Assembly: GCA_023389195.1 (NCBI GenBank)
Contig: JAEWET010000050.1
Location: forward strand, 1-64,000
Direction: 5' to 3'
Origin: Aliihoeflea sp023389195
GTDB lineage: Bacteria > Pseudomonadota > Alphaproteobacteria > Rhizobiales > Rhizobiaceae
Length of the DNA: 64,000 nt
Positions 43,747-51,980 of the stretch are shown one piece after another. Under the pieces are notes generated by a model. The model was given only the letters and a program-made list of their open reading frames with translations, made no database searches and was not told the origin of the DNA. The stretch's first letter is position 1. Every line of letters starts with the position of its first letter. The position numbers and the translations under genes are program-made.

Positions 43747-46683
43747 TCAGTGCGCCTCGTCCCAGTTCGACGCCGCGCGCGCGTCGACCTGCAGCGGTAC
43801 GCGCATGGAGAGTGCCGGCATCGCCGCGTGTTCCATCGTCTCGCGGATCACCGGGATCGCCGCCTCGACCTGCGCCTCGGGCGCTTCGAAGATCAGTTCG
43901 TCATGGACCTGGAGCAGCATCAGCGTCTCGGACAGGCCGGCTTCGGCGAGACGGTCTTCCATGCGGATCATGGCGCGGCGGATGACGTCGGCTGCGGAAC
44001 CCTGGATCGGCGCATTGATGGCGGCGCGTTCGTTGAAGGCGCGTACGGACGGGTTCGGCGAGCGGATTTCGGGATAGTGGACGCGGCGGCCGAAGATCGT
44101 CTCGACATAGCCGTTGTCGCGCGCATAGGCCTTGGTCGCGTCCATGTAGTCCTTGATGCCCGGGAAGCGCTCGAAATATTTGCGAATGTAGCTGCCTGCC
44201 TCCTCGCGACCGATCGACAACTGGTTGGCGAGGCCGAATGCGGAAATGCCGTAGATGATACCGAAATTGATCGCCTTGGCGCGTCGGCGCACGTCGGAAG
44301 GCATCCCTTCCACCGGAACGCCGAACATTTCCGAGGCCGTCATCGCGTGGATGTCGACGCCGTCGGCGAAGGCCTGCGTCAGTTGCGGGATTTCGGCGAC
44401 ATGGGCGAGGACGCGCAGTTCGATCTGGCTGTAGTCGGCCGAAATCAGCCTGTGGCCCGGCTCGGCGATGAAGGCCGTGCGGATCTTGCGACCCTCTGCG
44501 GTGCGGATCGGGATGTTCTGCAGGTTCGGTTCGGACGAGGACAGGCGGCCGGTCGTCGTCGCTGCGAGCGCATAGGAGGTGTGGACGCGCTTCGTTTCGG
44601 GATGGATGTAGCCCGGCAGCGCGTCGGTATAGGTCGATTTGAGCTTGGTGAGCTGGCGCCAGTCGACGATCTTGCGCGGCAGTTCGTGGCCCTCGGCGGC
44701 GAGGTCTTCCAGCACGGAGGCCGATGTCGACCACTGGCCGGTCTTGGTCTTGGAGCCGCCGGGCAGGCCCATGCGTCCGAACAGGATGTCGCCGAGCTGC
44801 TTCGGCGAGCCGATGGTGAAGCGCTCGCCGGCAAGTTCGTAGACCTCATCTTCGAAGCCGGCAGCGCGTTGGGCGAGTTCGCCGGAGAGGCGCGAGAGAA
44901 TCTGCCGGTCGACCGAGATGCCACGGCTTTCCATGCGCGCGAGAACCGGCACCAGCGGGCGCTCCAGCCGCTCATAGACGGCGTTGAGGCCCTTGGCGGT
45001 GAGGCGCGGTTTCAGCACGTGCCAGAGGCGCAAGGTTACGTCGGCGTCCTCGGCGGCATAGGCGGTCGCCTTTTCCAGGTCTACGAAGTCGAAGGTGATC
45101 ATCGACTTGCCGGAGCCGCAGACATCCTTGAACGGGATCGGCACGTGGCCGAGCCAGCGTTCGGAAAGCGAATCCATGCTTTGCGAGCCCGAGCCGCCAT
45201 CGGTGACGTAGGAAAGCAGCATCGTGTCATCGCAGGGGGCAGCGTCGATACCGTGGCGCAGGAGAACGAGGTAGTCGTATTTCAGATTGTGCGCGATCTT
45301 GAGGACCGAGCGGTCCTCCATCAGCGGCTTGATTGCGGCGAGCGCCTCGCGGATGGGAATCTGGTTTTCGACCAGCCCGCCGCCGAGCAGGTCGCCCGCG
45401 CCGGATTTGTGGATCAGCGGCACATAGGCGGCACGGCCGGGTGCGGTGGCGAGCGAGAAGCCGCAAAGCTCGGCCTGCATCGGGTCGAGCGACGTCGTTT
45501 CGGTGTCGAAGGCGACGATGCCCGCCTCGCGCGCCTCGGCCACCCAGGCCTGAAGCGTCGCAAGATCGCGGATCGTGACATAGGCGCTGCGGTCGATCTT
45601 GGCGGCGACGGCCGCATCGGCGCGGGCCTTGGCAAGATCGGCGGGCGTCGAGGGGCCGGTCTTCGGCTCGGCGGCGACGTCGCCCTCCTCGCCGGGTGCG
45701 ACGGTGGCCGGGTGCGGCACGTCGAGGTCGGGACCATGCGCGGACGAACCCTTCTGAACCTCGACATGCATCGGCTCGATGTCTGCGGCTTCCGCCCCCG
45801 TCGCCTCGGCGACGCGGCGGGTGAGCGAGGTGAACTCCATGGCCTTCAGGAAGCCGATCAGCTTCGGACCGTTCGGCGGCTGGAGTTCGAGGGCCGACAG
45901 CGACTCGGGTACGGTGACGTCGTCGCGCAGCCGCACGAGTTCGCGTGACAGGCGCGCCATCTCCGCGTGTTCGATCAGGTTCTCGCGGCGCTTTTGCTGC
46001 TTGATCTCGGAGGCGCGGGCAAGGAGCGTATCGAGGTCGCCAAATTCTTCCAGAAGCTGCGCGGCGGTCTTCGGACCGATGCCGGGAACGCCGGGCACAT
46101 TGTCGATGGAATCGCCCGTGAGCGCCTGCAGGTCGATCATCTTTTCGGGCGGCACGCCCCATTTCTCGATTACCTCCGGGACCTTGATCTCGCGGTCCTT
46201 CATCGGGTCGTACATCGTTACTGTGGGACCGACGAGCTGCATCAGATCCTTGTCAGACGAGATGATGGTCGTGTCGCCGCCCGCCTCGCAGGCCAGCTTC
46301 GCATAGGTCGCGATTAGATCGTCGGCCTCGAACCCCTCCATCTCGATGCAGGGCAGCTCGAAGGCGCGGGTCGCGTGGCGGATGAGGCCGAATTGCGGGA
46401 CGAGGTCTTCGGGCGGCGCGGTGCGGTTCGCCTTGTACTTATCGTAGAGTTCGTTGCGGAACGTCTTCGAGGAATAGTCGAAGATGACCGCGAAATGCGT
46501 CGGCGTGACGCCGACTTCCGTGTCGCGCGCATTCTGCATCAGCTTCCACAGCATGTTGCAAAAGCCCGACACCGCACCGACCGGCAGCCCGTCCGATTTA
46601 CGCGTCAACGGAGGCAGCGCGTGATAGGCGCGGAAGATGTAGCCGGAGCCATCGACGAGGAAGAGGTGATCGCCTTTTTTCAT
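43747..46683 (-). CDS. polA: DNA polymerase I
   Basis: 978 residues from the ATG at 46683 (MKKGDHLFLVDGSGY). It has all three domains: 5'-nuclease (residues 1 to about 300; DGSGYIFRAYHA, GVPGIGPKTA), 3'-5' exonuclease with the acidic D-x-E (FDTETTSLDP near residue 391, NLKYDYLVL, and YAAEDADVT), and the family A polymerase with motif A SADYSQIELRVLAH (about 748), motif B RRAKAINFGIIYG (about 798) and motif C LQVHDELIFE (about 925). Both exonuclease sites are intact. It fills gaps during repair and removes Okazaki primers. The upstream gap carries the predicted AbcR-type sRNA. Confidence 0.97.
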   Translation of the reverse strand: MKKGDHLFLVDGSGYIFRAYHALPPLTRKSDGLPVGAVSGFCNMLWKLMQNARDTEVGVTPTHFAVIFDYSSKTFRNELYDKYKANRTAPPEDLVPQFGLIRHATRAFELPCIEMEGFEADDLIATYAKLACEAGGDTTIISSDKDLMQLVGPTVTMYDPMKDREIKVPEVIEKWGVPPEKMIDLQALTGDSIDNVPGVPGIGPKTAAQLLEEFGDLDTLLARASEIKQQKRRENLIEHAEMARLSRELVRLRDDVTVPESLSALELQPPNGPKLIGFLKAMEFTSLTRRVAEATGAEAADIEPMHVEVQKGSSAHGPDLDVPHPATVAPGEEGDVAAEPKTGPSTPADLAKARADAAVAAKIDRSAYVTIRDLATLQAWVAEAREAGIVAFDTETTSLDPMQAELCGFSLATAPGRAAYVPLIHKSGAGDLLGGGLVENQIPIREALAAIKPLMEDRSVLKIAHNLKYDYLVLLRHGIDAAPCDDTMLLSYVTDGGSGSQSMDSLSERWLGHVPIPFKDVCGSGKSMITFDFVDLEKATAYAAEDADVTLRLWHVLKPRLTAKGLNAVYERLERPLVPVLARMESRGISVDRQILSRLSGELAQRAAGFEDEVYELAGERFTIGSPKQLGDILFGRMGLPGGSKTKTGQWSTSASVLEDLAAEGHELPRKIVDWRQLTKLKSTYTDALPGYIHPETKRVHTSYALAATTTGRLSSSEPNLQNIPIRTAEGRKIRTAFIAEPGHRLISADYSQIELRVLAHVAEIPQLTQAFADGVDIHAMTASEMFGVPVEGMPSDVRRRAKAINFGIIYGISAFGLANQLSIGREEAGSYIRKYFERFPGIKDYMDATKAYARDNGYVETIFGRRVHYPEIRSPNPSVRAFNERAAINAPIQGSAADVIRRAMIRMEDRLAEAGLSETLMLLQVHDELIFEAPEAQVEAAIPVIRETMEHAAMPALSMRVPLQVDARAASNWDEAH

Positions 46684-46801
46684 GGGCAATGAGGTAACGT
46701 CTGACGCCTGCCCTGTCCATGCCAAACGCCGGTGCGCAAAGGGCTGCTGACAGGGGCTCCGCCAATCACGCTGACGTTACGCACTTGTAATGTTCGTGCC
46801 C

Positions 46802-46832
46802 TTGAATTGCCACGTTCAAATTCTCAGATAAT
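46802..46832 (+). promoter_or_regulatory. Candidate promoter of the predicted sRNA
   Basis: An AT-rich patch with TTGAAT at 46802-46807 and CAGATAAT at 46825-46832 at roughly sigma70 spacing (17-19 nt). It is positioned to start transcription near 46838-46845. Alphaproteobacterial promoters are variable, so this is a plausible match, not a firm one. Confidence 0.45.
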
Positions 46833-46839
46833 CACTATC

Positions 46840-46991
46840 GGCGACACATAAGCCGAGTCCGGAACAAGGCCCGTCCCCCGCCTAACCGGACACCCAGTGC
46901 GGCAGCCTCATCCCCCCTCTCCGGGCTGCCGCATCGTTTCGAGTAGAGCCGCCGTGGATTCCCCCTCCCCACGGCGGCTTTCTTCGTTTTT
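46840..46991 (+). ncRNA. abcR: Predicted small RNA of the AbcR (alpha-r15) family
   Basis: The 371-nt gap between polA and the Lrp-like gene holds three consecutive stem-loops on the plus strand: GTCCGG (46857-46862)/CCGGAC (46886-46891); GCGGCAGCC (46899-46907)/GGCTGCCGC (46924-46932); and AGCCGCCGTGG (46947-46957)/CCACGGCGGCT (46969-46979), the last followed by TTCTTCGTTTTT as a terminator. Pyrimidine anti-Shine-Dalgarno stretches sit in the first two loops (GTCCCCCGCC, CATCCCCCCTCTCC). From memory, the Sinorhizobium meliloti AbcR1/AbcR2 RNAs lie in the same polA/Lrp-like gap, with the same three-hairpin layout. They repress ABC transporter mRNAs with Hfq. Only one copy is present here. The 5' end is estimated. 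Confidence 0.72.
46947..46991 (+). terminator. Rho-independent terminator of the predicted sRNA
   Basis: An 11-bp perfect stem, AGCCGCCGTGG with CCACGGCGGCT, loop of 11 nt (ATTCCCCCTCC) and a T-rich tail TTCTTCGTTTTT. This is the strongest terminator structure in the window. Confidence 0.88.
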
Positions 46992-47054
46992 GGGGCTCCT
47001 GAATGCGCATCGGCTCTAGCGAAAACCGGCGTTCAATTTTCGGGCCGATGCGGC

Positions 47055-47294
47055 CTAAAAAGCCTTGAAGGTGAGCGTCGTCAGCGAACGGACGATGCCG
47101 GGGACGTTGGCCACGTTTTCGGAGACGAACTTGCCGATGTCGGTCTGGTCGTCGATGTAGACCTTCAGGAGAAGGTCGTAGTCGCCGCTGGTCGAATAGA
47201 GCTCGGACGCGATCTCGCGCTTGTAGAGTTCGTCAGCGACCTCGTAGGTCTTGCCGGGGACGCAGCGGACTTGCACGAAAACGGGTCTCATCAA
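47055..47294 (-). CDS. Stand-alone Lrp/AsnC ligand-binding (RAM) domain protein
   Basis: 79 residues (MMRPVFVQVRCVPGKTYEVA). It corresponds to the C-terminal RAM/ACT-like domain of Lrp/AsnC regulators (STSGDYDLLLKVYIDD, then IPGIVRSLTTLTFK-like end), with no helix-turn-helix. Proteins of this kind form octamers or bind amino acids and may modulate full-length Lrp proteins. Its presence next to polA is conserved in rhizobia, so closeness to the kynurenine genes may be coincidental. Confidence 0.9.
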   Translation of the reverse strand: MMRPVFVQVRCVPGKTYEVADELYKREIASELYSTSGDYDLLLKVYIDDQTDIGKFVSENVANVPGIVRSLTTLTFKAF

Positions 47295-47334
47295 TTATGC
47301 TCCGATTGGTTGCCGCAAGACTCGGATGCGGTTC

Positions 47335-48165
47335 TCACCCTGTCAACAAGGTTCGCGTCAAGGCGTGATCGGGGTCGGCAAGGCCGTCGATGACGTCGAA
47401 ATGGTGCCGGTCGGGCTCTTCGACGCAGGAGGTTACGGCACCGAGGCCGGTCCAGATGTTGGCGAGGAGCGCGTTCTGACGGCGGAACTCGGCGCGCTCA
47501 GTGCCGCCGACCCAGCAGGTGACGCGGGCGTTGTCGAGCGGGCGAAGCAGCGCCGGGCTCTCGGCGAGCGCTTCTGCCTCGTCGATCTTCAAATCGGCAT
47601 TCATGGCGGTGCGCATCATCGGGCGCAGATCGTGGACGCCGGCGATCGAGACCGTATTCGCGATCCGGGCGCGGGTGGCATCGGAGAGCGGCGACATGGT
47701 CGTGACCATGCGCGTCGCCAGATGCCCGCCGGCGGAGTGGCCGGTAAGGCGGATCGGACCTTCGACAAGCGACGCCACAGTCTCGATTGCGGCCCCCACT
47801 TCCTGCACGATGCCACTGATGCGGATATCCGGGCAGAGCGTGTAGGACGGCATGGCGACGGCGTATCCGTGGGCGAGCGGACCGGCGGCGAGGTGCGACC
47901 AGAAGCTTTTTTCAAGCCGCAGCCAGAAGCCGCCATGGATGTAGACGACGAGGCCCTTCGCCGAGCCTTCCGGCAGGAAGAGATCGAAGCGGTTGCGGGG
48001 GCGCTCGCCGTAAGGTTGGTCGAGCCTGGCCCGCCCGTCCGCCTCCAAGGCGTTGCGAAACTCGGCCGCCGGTTCGACCCAAAGCCCCGGCCAACGCTCG
48101 CCCCGCGCGATATTCGGGCCGTTGGCGTAGGCGTCGTCGAAATCCGTCACTTGATGGAAAAACAT
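47335..48165 (-). CDS. Alpha/beta hydrolase, probable N-formylkynurenine formamidase (arylformamidase type)
   Basis: 276 residues. The HGGFW oxyanion motif (YIHGGFWLRLEKS, about residue 76) and the nucleophile G-H-S-A-G-G-H (about residue 144) are those of the eukaryotic-type arylformamidase/HSL group. A late VLANI-G..TS..EPDRHHFDVI segment supplies the histidine. The usual bacterial KynB is an unrelated metal-dependent cyclase-fold enzyme; no such gene is in the window. Divergent position from the anthraniloyl-CoA monooxygenase, with kynA and kynU on the same island, supports hydrolysis of formylkynurenine. Another ester/amide substrate remains possible. Confidence 0.75.
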   Translation of the reverse strand: MFFHQVTDFDDAYANGPNIARGERWPGLWVEPAAEFRNALEADGRARLDQPYGERPRNRFDLFLPEGSAKGLVVYIHGGFWLRLEKSFWSHLAAGPLAHGYAVAMPSYTLCPDIRISGIVQEVGAAIETVASLVEGPIRLTGHSAGGHLATRMVTTMSPLSDATRARIANTVSIAGVHDLRPMMRTAMNADLKIDEAEALAESPALLRPLDNARVTCWVGGTERAEFRRQNALLANIWTGLGAVTSCVEEPDRHHFDVIDGLADPDHALTRTLLTG

Positions 48166-48214
48166 CGTTATCTCCCCCGCATTCGCACCGCATCATCCGT
48201 GCCGCGGTGCAATA

Positions 48215-48242
48215 TTTCAACCTTGAAATTTCATGCTTGAAA
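48215..48242. promoter_or_regulatory. Double palindrome, candidate operator of the catabolic island
   Basis: TTTCAA-CC-TTGAAA (48215-48228) is followed at once by TTTCA-TGC-TTGAAA (48229-48242), two 14-bp dyads in tandem. They lie in the 134-nt divergent promoter between the formamidase gene (-) and the monooxygenase gene (+). Size, symmetry and position fit a MarR-type operator; the MarR gene at 51504 is the obvious candidate partner. Binding is inferred. Confidence 0.6.
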
Positions 48243-48299
48243 CAAAATCGCTTAGGTGCAATCCTGCCATCTAACGATAAGAAATGGGAGTGCGCGGCG

Positions 48300-50588
48300 A
48301 TGAAGATTGCGGTGCTCGGCGCCGGACCGGCAGGTCTTTATTTCGCGATCAGCATGAAGCTGCGCGACGCCGCCCACGATATCACCGTCTACGAGCGCAA
48401 CAAGGCCGACGACACGTTCGGCTGGGGCGTGGTCCTCTCCGACGAGACGCTGGACAACCTCGCCGAGAACGATGCGAAGAGCGCCGCTGCGATCCGCGAG
48501 CATTTCGCCTATTGGGACGACATCGCCGTCATCCACAAGGGCGTGCGCACGGTTTCGACCGGCCACGGCTTTTGCGGCATCGGGCGCAAGAAGCTCCTGA
48601 TGCTGTTGCAGGAGCGGGCGCGCGAACTCGACATCAAGCTGGAATTTCAGAGCGACATCGCCGACCCGCGCCCCTTCATGGAGAGCCATGATCTGGTGAT
48701 CGCGGCGGACGGGCTGAACTCGCGCTCGCGCGCGGCCTTTGCCGACCATTTCGAGCCCGACATCGACACCCGCAAGTGCAAGTTCGTCTGGCTCGGCACG
48801 CACCAGAAGTTCGACGACGCCTTCACCTTCATCTTCGAGAAGACCGAGCATGGCTGGGTTTGGGCGCATGCCTACCAGTTCGACCCTGACACGGCGACCT
48901 TCATCGTCGAATGTTCGCAGGACACCTGGGACCGGTTCGGCTTTGGCAATATGAGCCAGCAGGAATCGATCGCGGTCTGCGAGAGGATTTTCGAGAGGCA
49001 TCTTGGCGGCCATGCGCTGATGACCAACGCGAACCACATTCGCGGTTCGGCCTGGATCAACTTTCCGCGCGTTCTGTGCGAGCGCTGGTCGTTCCAGAAC
49101 CTCGCGCTGATGGGGGACGCGGCGGCGAGCGCGCATTTCTCGATCGGTTCCGGCACCAAGCTCGCGCTCGAAAGCGCGATCGCGATGGCGGATTACGTTC
49201 AGTCCGAGCCGACGCTCGAAAAGGCGTTCGCGAAATACGAGGACGCGCGGCGAACAGAGGTCCTGAAGCTCCAATCGGCGGCGCGCAATTCGCTCGAATG
49301 GTTCGAGGATGTGGAGCGCTATCTCGGGCTCGACCCGGTGCAGTTCAACTATTCGCTCCTGACCCGCTCGCAGCGCATCAGCCACGAAAATCTGCGGTTG
49401 CGCGACGAAAGATGGCTCGGCAGCGCCGAGGAGTGGTTCCAGAATCAAGCCGGTTCTACCTCCCATCGCCCGCCGATGCTGGCGCCGTTCAAGCTGCGCG
49501 GGATGGAGCTGAAAAACCGCATCGTCGTCTCGCCGATGGCGCAGTACAAGGCGGTCGACGGCACGCCGACGGACTGGCATTTCGTCCACTATGCCGAGCG
49601 CGCAAAGGGCGGCGCGGGGCTTCTCTATATCGAGATGACCTGCGTCTCGCCCGAAGGCCGCATCACGCCCGGCTGCCCCGGCTTCTACAAGCCCGAGCAC
49701 GAGGCGGCGTGGAAGCGGCTGGTCGATTTTGTACATGCCGAGACCGAGGCCAAGATCTGTGCGCAGCTTGGTCATTCGGGCGCGAAGGGCTCGACCCAGC
49801 TTGGATGGGAGGATGCCGACGCGCCACTCAAGGAGGGCAACTGGCCGCTGATGGCGGCGTCCGCGGTTGCATGGTCGCCGGAAAACCAGGTGCCGAAGGC
49901 GATGGACCGCGCGGACATGGACAGAGTGCGCGACCAGTTCGTGGCGTCTGCCGAGATGGCGGAACGATGCGGCTTCGACATGCTGGAGCTGCATTTCGCG
50001 CATGGCTATCTCCTGTCGTCGTTCATCTCGCCGCTGACCAACAAGCGCACCGACGCCTATGGCGGCAGCCTCGAAAACCGGATGCGCTATCCGCTGGAAA
50101 TCTTTGCCGCCGTCCGGGCCGTGTGGCCTGAGGGCAAGCCGATCTCGGTGCGCATCTCGGCCAATGACTGGGTCGGCGACGAGGGCGTGACGCCGGAAGA
50201 AGCGGTCCGGATCGCGAAGATATTGCAAGGCGCCGGCGTCGACATTTGTGACGTTTCGGCGGGGCAGACATCGAAGCGCGCGAAGCCGGTCTATGGCCGC
50301 ATGTTCCAGACGCCGTTTTCGGACCGCATCCGCAATGAGACCGGCATGGCGACCATGGCGGTGGGCAACATCTTCGAGCCGGACCACGTGAATTCGATCC
50401 TGATGGCGGGTCGCGCGGACTTGGTGTGTCTGGCGCGTCCGCATCTGGCCGACCCGTATTGGACGCTGCATGCGGCGGCGCAATTGGGGGATCGGCATGT
50501 GAAATGGCCCGATCCCTATCTGCCGGGGCGGGATCAGTTGTATCGCTTGGCGGAGCGCGCGCAGGAACAGATGACGGGGAAGGTGTGA
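48300..50588 (+). CDS. 2-aminobenzoyl-CoA (anthraniloyl-CoA) monooxygenase/reductase, fused
   Basis: 762 residues from the ATG at 48300 (MKIAVLGAGPAGLYF), with GGGAG 9 nt upstream. The N-terminal half (1 to about 385) is an FAD-dependent aromatic hydroxylase: GxGxxG in LGAGPAGLYFAI, and LMGDAAASAHFSIGSGTKLALE near residue 277. From about residue 390 (PPMLAPFKLRGMELKNRIVVSPM) to the end it is an Old Yellow Enzyme FMN domain (HFAHGYLLSSFISPLTNKR, LENRMRYPLEI). This fusion matches the Azoarcus evansii enzyme that hydroxylates and reduces 2-aminobenzoyl-CoA to a non-aromatic ketone; the same family is often labelled salicylyl-CoA 5-hydroxylase. The neighbouring CoA ligase and kynureninase favour anthraniloyl-CoA. 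Confidence 0.88.
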   Translation: MKIAVLGAGPAGLYFAISMKLRDAAHDITVYERNKADDTFGWGVVLSDETLDNLAENDAKSAAAIREHFAYWDDIAVIHKGVRTVSTGHGFCGIGRKKLLMLLQERARELDIKLEFQSDIADPRPFMESHDLVIAADGLNSRSRAAFADHFEPDIDTRKCKFVWLGTHQKFDDAFTFIFEKTEHGWVWAHAYQFDPDTATFIVECSQDTWDRFGFGNMSQQESIAVCERIFERHLGGHALMTNANHIRGSAWINFPRVLCERWSFQNLALMGDAAASAHFSIGSGTKLALESAIAMADYVQSEPTLEKAFAKYEDARRTEVLKLQSAARNSLEWFEDVERYLGLDPVQFNYSLLTRSQRISHENLRLRDERWLGSAEEWFQNQAGSTSHRPPMLAPFKLRGMELKNRIVVSPMAQYKAVDGTPTDWHFVHYAERAKGGAGLLYIEMTCVSPEGRITPGCPGFYKPEHEAAWKRLVDFVHAETEAKICAQLGHSGAKGSTQLGWEDADAPLKEGNWPLMAASAVAWSPENQVPKAMDRADMDRVRDQFVASAEMAERCGFDMLELHFAHGYLLSSFISPLTNKRTDAYGGSLENRMRYPLEIFAAVRAVWPEGKPISVRISANDWVGDEGVTPEEAVRIAKILQGAGVDICDVSAGQTSKRAKPVYGRMFQTPFSDRIRNETGMATMAVGNIFEPDHVNSILMAGRADLVCLARPHLADPYWTLHAAAQLGDRHVKWPDPYLPGRDQLYRLAERAQEQMTGKV

Positions 50589-50601
50589 GGATGACGCGCC
50601 A

Positions 50602-50730
50602 GACCCCCACTCCGGTTCGCTGCGCGAACCACCTCTCCCCCTCAAAAGGGGAGAGGAAGCGCGCCAGGCGTCTCCGCTTTCCTCTCCCCCGGGCAGGGGG
50701 AGAGGTGTCCCGAAGGGACGGAGTGGGGGT
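50602..50730. repeat. Family C paired inverted repeat between the monooxygenase and SDR genes
   Basis: Left arm begins GACCCCCACTCCGGTTCGCT; right arm ends AGGGACGGAGTGGGGGTGCT. One inner arm reads CTCTCCCCCTCAAAAGGGGAGAGG and the other CCTCTCCCCCGGGCAGGGGGAGAGG, so the two halves come from slightly different sub-types. It fills most of the 172-nt gap. Confidence 0.87.
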
Positions 50731-50760
50731 GCTGCCCTGCGCGATGCTGGAGATGGACGC

Positions 50761-51510
50761 ATGACCCACGCACTCGTCACAGGCGGCGGCACCGGCGTTG
50801 GCAAGGCGATTGCGCTCACACTCGCAGACGCCGGGCATGAGGTGACGATCTGTGGTCGCCGCGCCGACGTGCTGGACGAGGTTGCAGCCCTGCACTCGGC
50901 GATCCACGCCGAAACGGCTGACGTGACGGATGAGGCATCGGTCGCCGCGCTCTACGAAAAGGCGACGGCTGCACGTGGCGCCTTCGGCATCGTCGTCGCC
51001 AATGCCGGCGCGGGCGAGAGCGCGCCGGCGCACAGGACCTCGCTCGATCTGTGGCAGCGCACGCTCGACGTGAACTTGACGGGCTCGTTCCTGACCGTGA
51101 AGCCGGCCATCGAGCCGATGAAGCGGGCCAAGGCGGGGCGGATCGTGTTCATTGCGTCCATCGCGGGATTGAAGGGTGCGGCTTACGTCTCGGCCTATGT
51201 GGCGGCCAAGCATGGCGTCGTCGGGCTGACGCGCTCGCTGGCCGCTGAACTCGCGAAATCCGGCGTGACCGTCAACGCCGTCTGCCCCGGCTATGTCGAG
51301 ACGCCGATGCTTGAGCGCACACTCGCCAACATCATGGAAAAGACCGGCCGCAGCGAGGCGGAGGCGCGGGCGGAACTTGCCGGCGACAACCCGCAAGGGC
51401 GGATCATCGAAGCTGCTGAAGTCGCGGCCGCCGTGCTCTATCTCGTCGGTGAGGGCGCGCGCTCGGTCAACGGGCAGGCGCTGGCGATCTGCGGAGGCGA
51501 GACATGGTGA
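50761..51510 (+). CDS. Short-chain dehydrogenase of the anthraniloyl-CoA pathway
   Basis: 249-residue classical SDR. Cofactor motif VTGGGTGVG (residues 6-14), N-A-G at 81-83, and catalytic S133, Y146 and K150 (YVAAK) are intact. In the Azoarcus-type pathway a hydroxyacyl-CoA or alicyclic alcohol dehydrogenase is needed in the ring-opening steps, so this is the natural candidate; substrate is inferred from location. Its 3' end overlaps the marR start by 7 nt, coupling the two. Confidence 0.87.
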   Translation: MTHALVTGGGTGVGKAIALTLADAGHEVTICGRRADVLDEVAALHSAIHAETADVTDEASVAALYEKATAARGAFGIVVANAGAGESAPAHRTSLDLWQRTLDVNLTGSFLTVKPAIEPMKRAKAGRIVFIASIAGLKGAAYVSAYVAAKHGVVGLTRSLAAELAKSGVTVNAVCPGYVETPMLERTLANIMEKTGRSEAEARAELAGDNPQGRIIEAAEVAAAVLYLVGEGARSVNGQALAICGGETW

Positions 51511-51980
51511 GCGCGCCGCTCGACACGATCGAACGCCCGAGTGCGGCCAAGGAACGGCTGCGGCTTTGGATTCGGCTCCTGCGCGCCTCGCGGCTAATCG
51601 AGGGCGAACTGCGCGAGCGGCTGAAGCGCGACTTCGATTCGACGCTGCCGCGCTTCGACGTGCTCGCCGCGCTCTATCGCCAGCCCGACGGGATGCTGAT
51701 GAGCGATCTGTCGCGCTTCCTGCTCGTCTCGAACGGCAATGTGACGGGCATCATCGAGCGGCTGGTCAAGGATGGTCTCGTTTCACGCGCGGCGCGCGAG
51801 GGCGACCGGCGCGCCTCGATCGTCAAGCTGACGGCGACGGGCGAGCGGCGGTTCACCGAAATGGCAGCCGCGCATGAAACATGGATCGAGGAATTTCTGG
51901 GCGACGTCTCGCTCGGCGACGCCGAAAGACTGTCGTCGACGCTGAAGACGTTCCGGAGCAATTGGGAGGACGGGCATTGA
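51504..51980 (+). CDS. MarR family transcription regulator of the catabolic island
   Basis: 158 residues. The winged helix-turn-helix is clear: PRFDVLAALYRQPDGMLMSDLSRFLLVSNGNVTGIIERLVKDGLVSRAAREGDRRASIVKLT (about residues 49-112), with the wing R-E-G-D-R-R. MarR proteins of aromatic catabolism are typically released from DNA by CoA thioesters or aromatic acids. It overlaps the SDR and the next gene (TTGA), so it is part of the operon it probably controls. The double palindrome at 48215 is a candidate site. Confidence 0.9.
   Translation: MVSAPLDTIERPSAAKERLRLWIRLLRASRLIEGELRERLKRDFDSTLPRFDVLAALYRQPDGMLMSDLSRFLLVSNGNVTGIIERLVKDGLVSRAAREGDRRASIVKLTATGERRFTEMAAAHETWIEEFLGDVSLGDAERLSSTLKTFRSNWEDGH

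Noticed and set aside
43669..45948. Plus-strand open frame of about 759 codons opposite polA
   Set aside because: Antisense shadow; the polA frame carries all polymerase and exonuclease motifs.
47055..47294. Lrp-like protein as the specific regulator of tryptophan catabolism
   Set aside because: It has no DNA-binding domain, and its place next to polA is conserved in rhizobia irrespective of kynurenine genes.
48252..50819. Minus-strand open frame of about 855 codons opposite the monooxygenase gene
   Set aside because: Shadow of the fused monooxygenase/OYE gene, arginine- and histidine-rich, with no motif, and it runs into the repeat at 50602.
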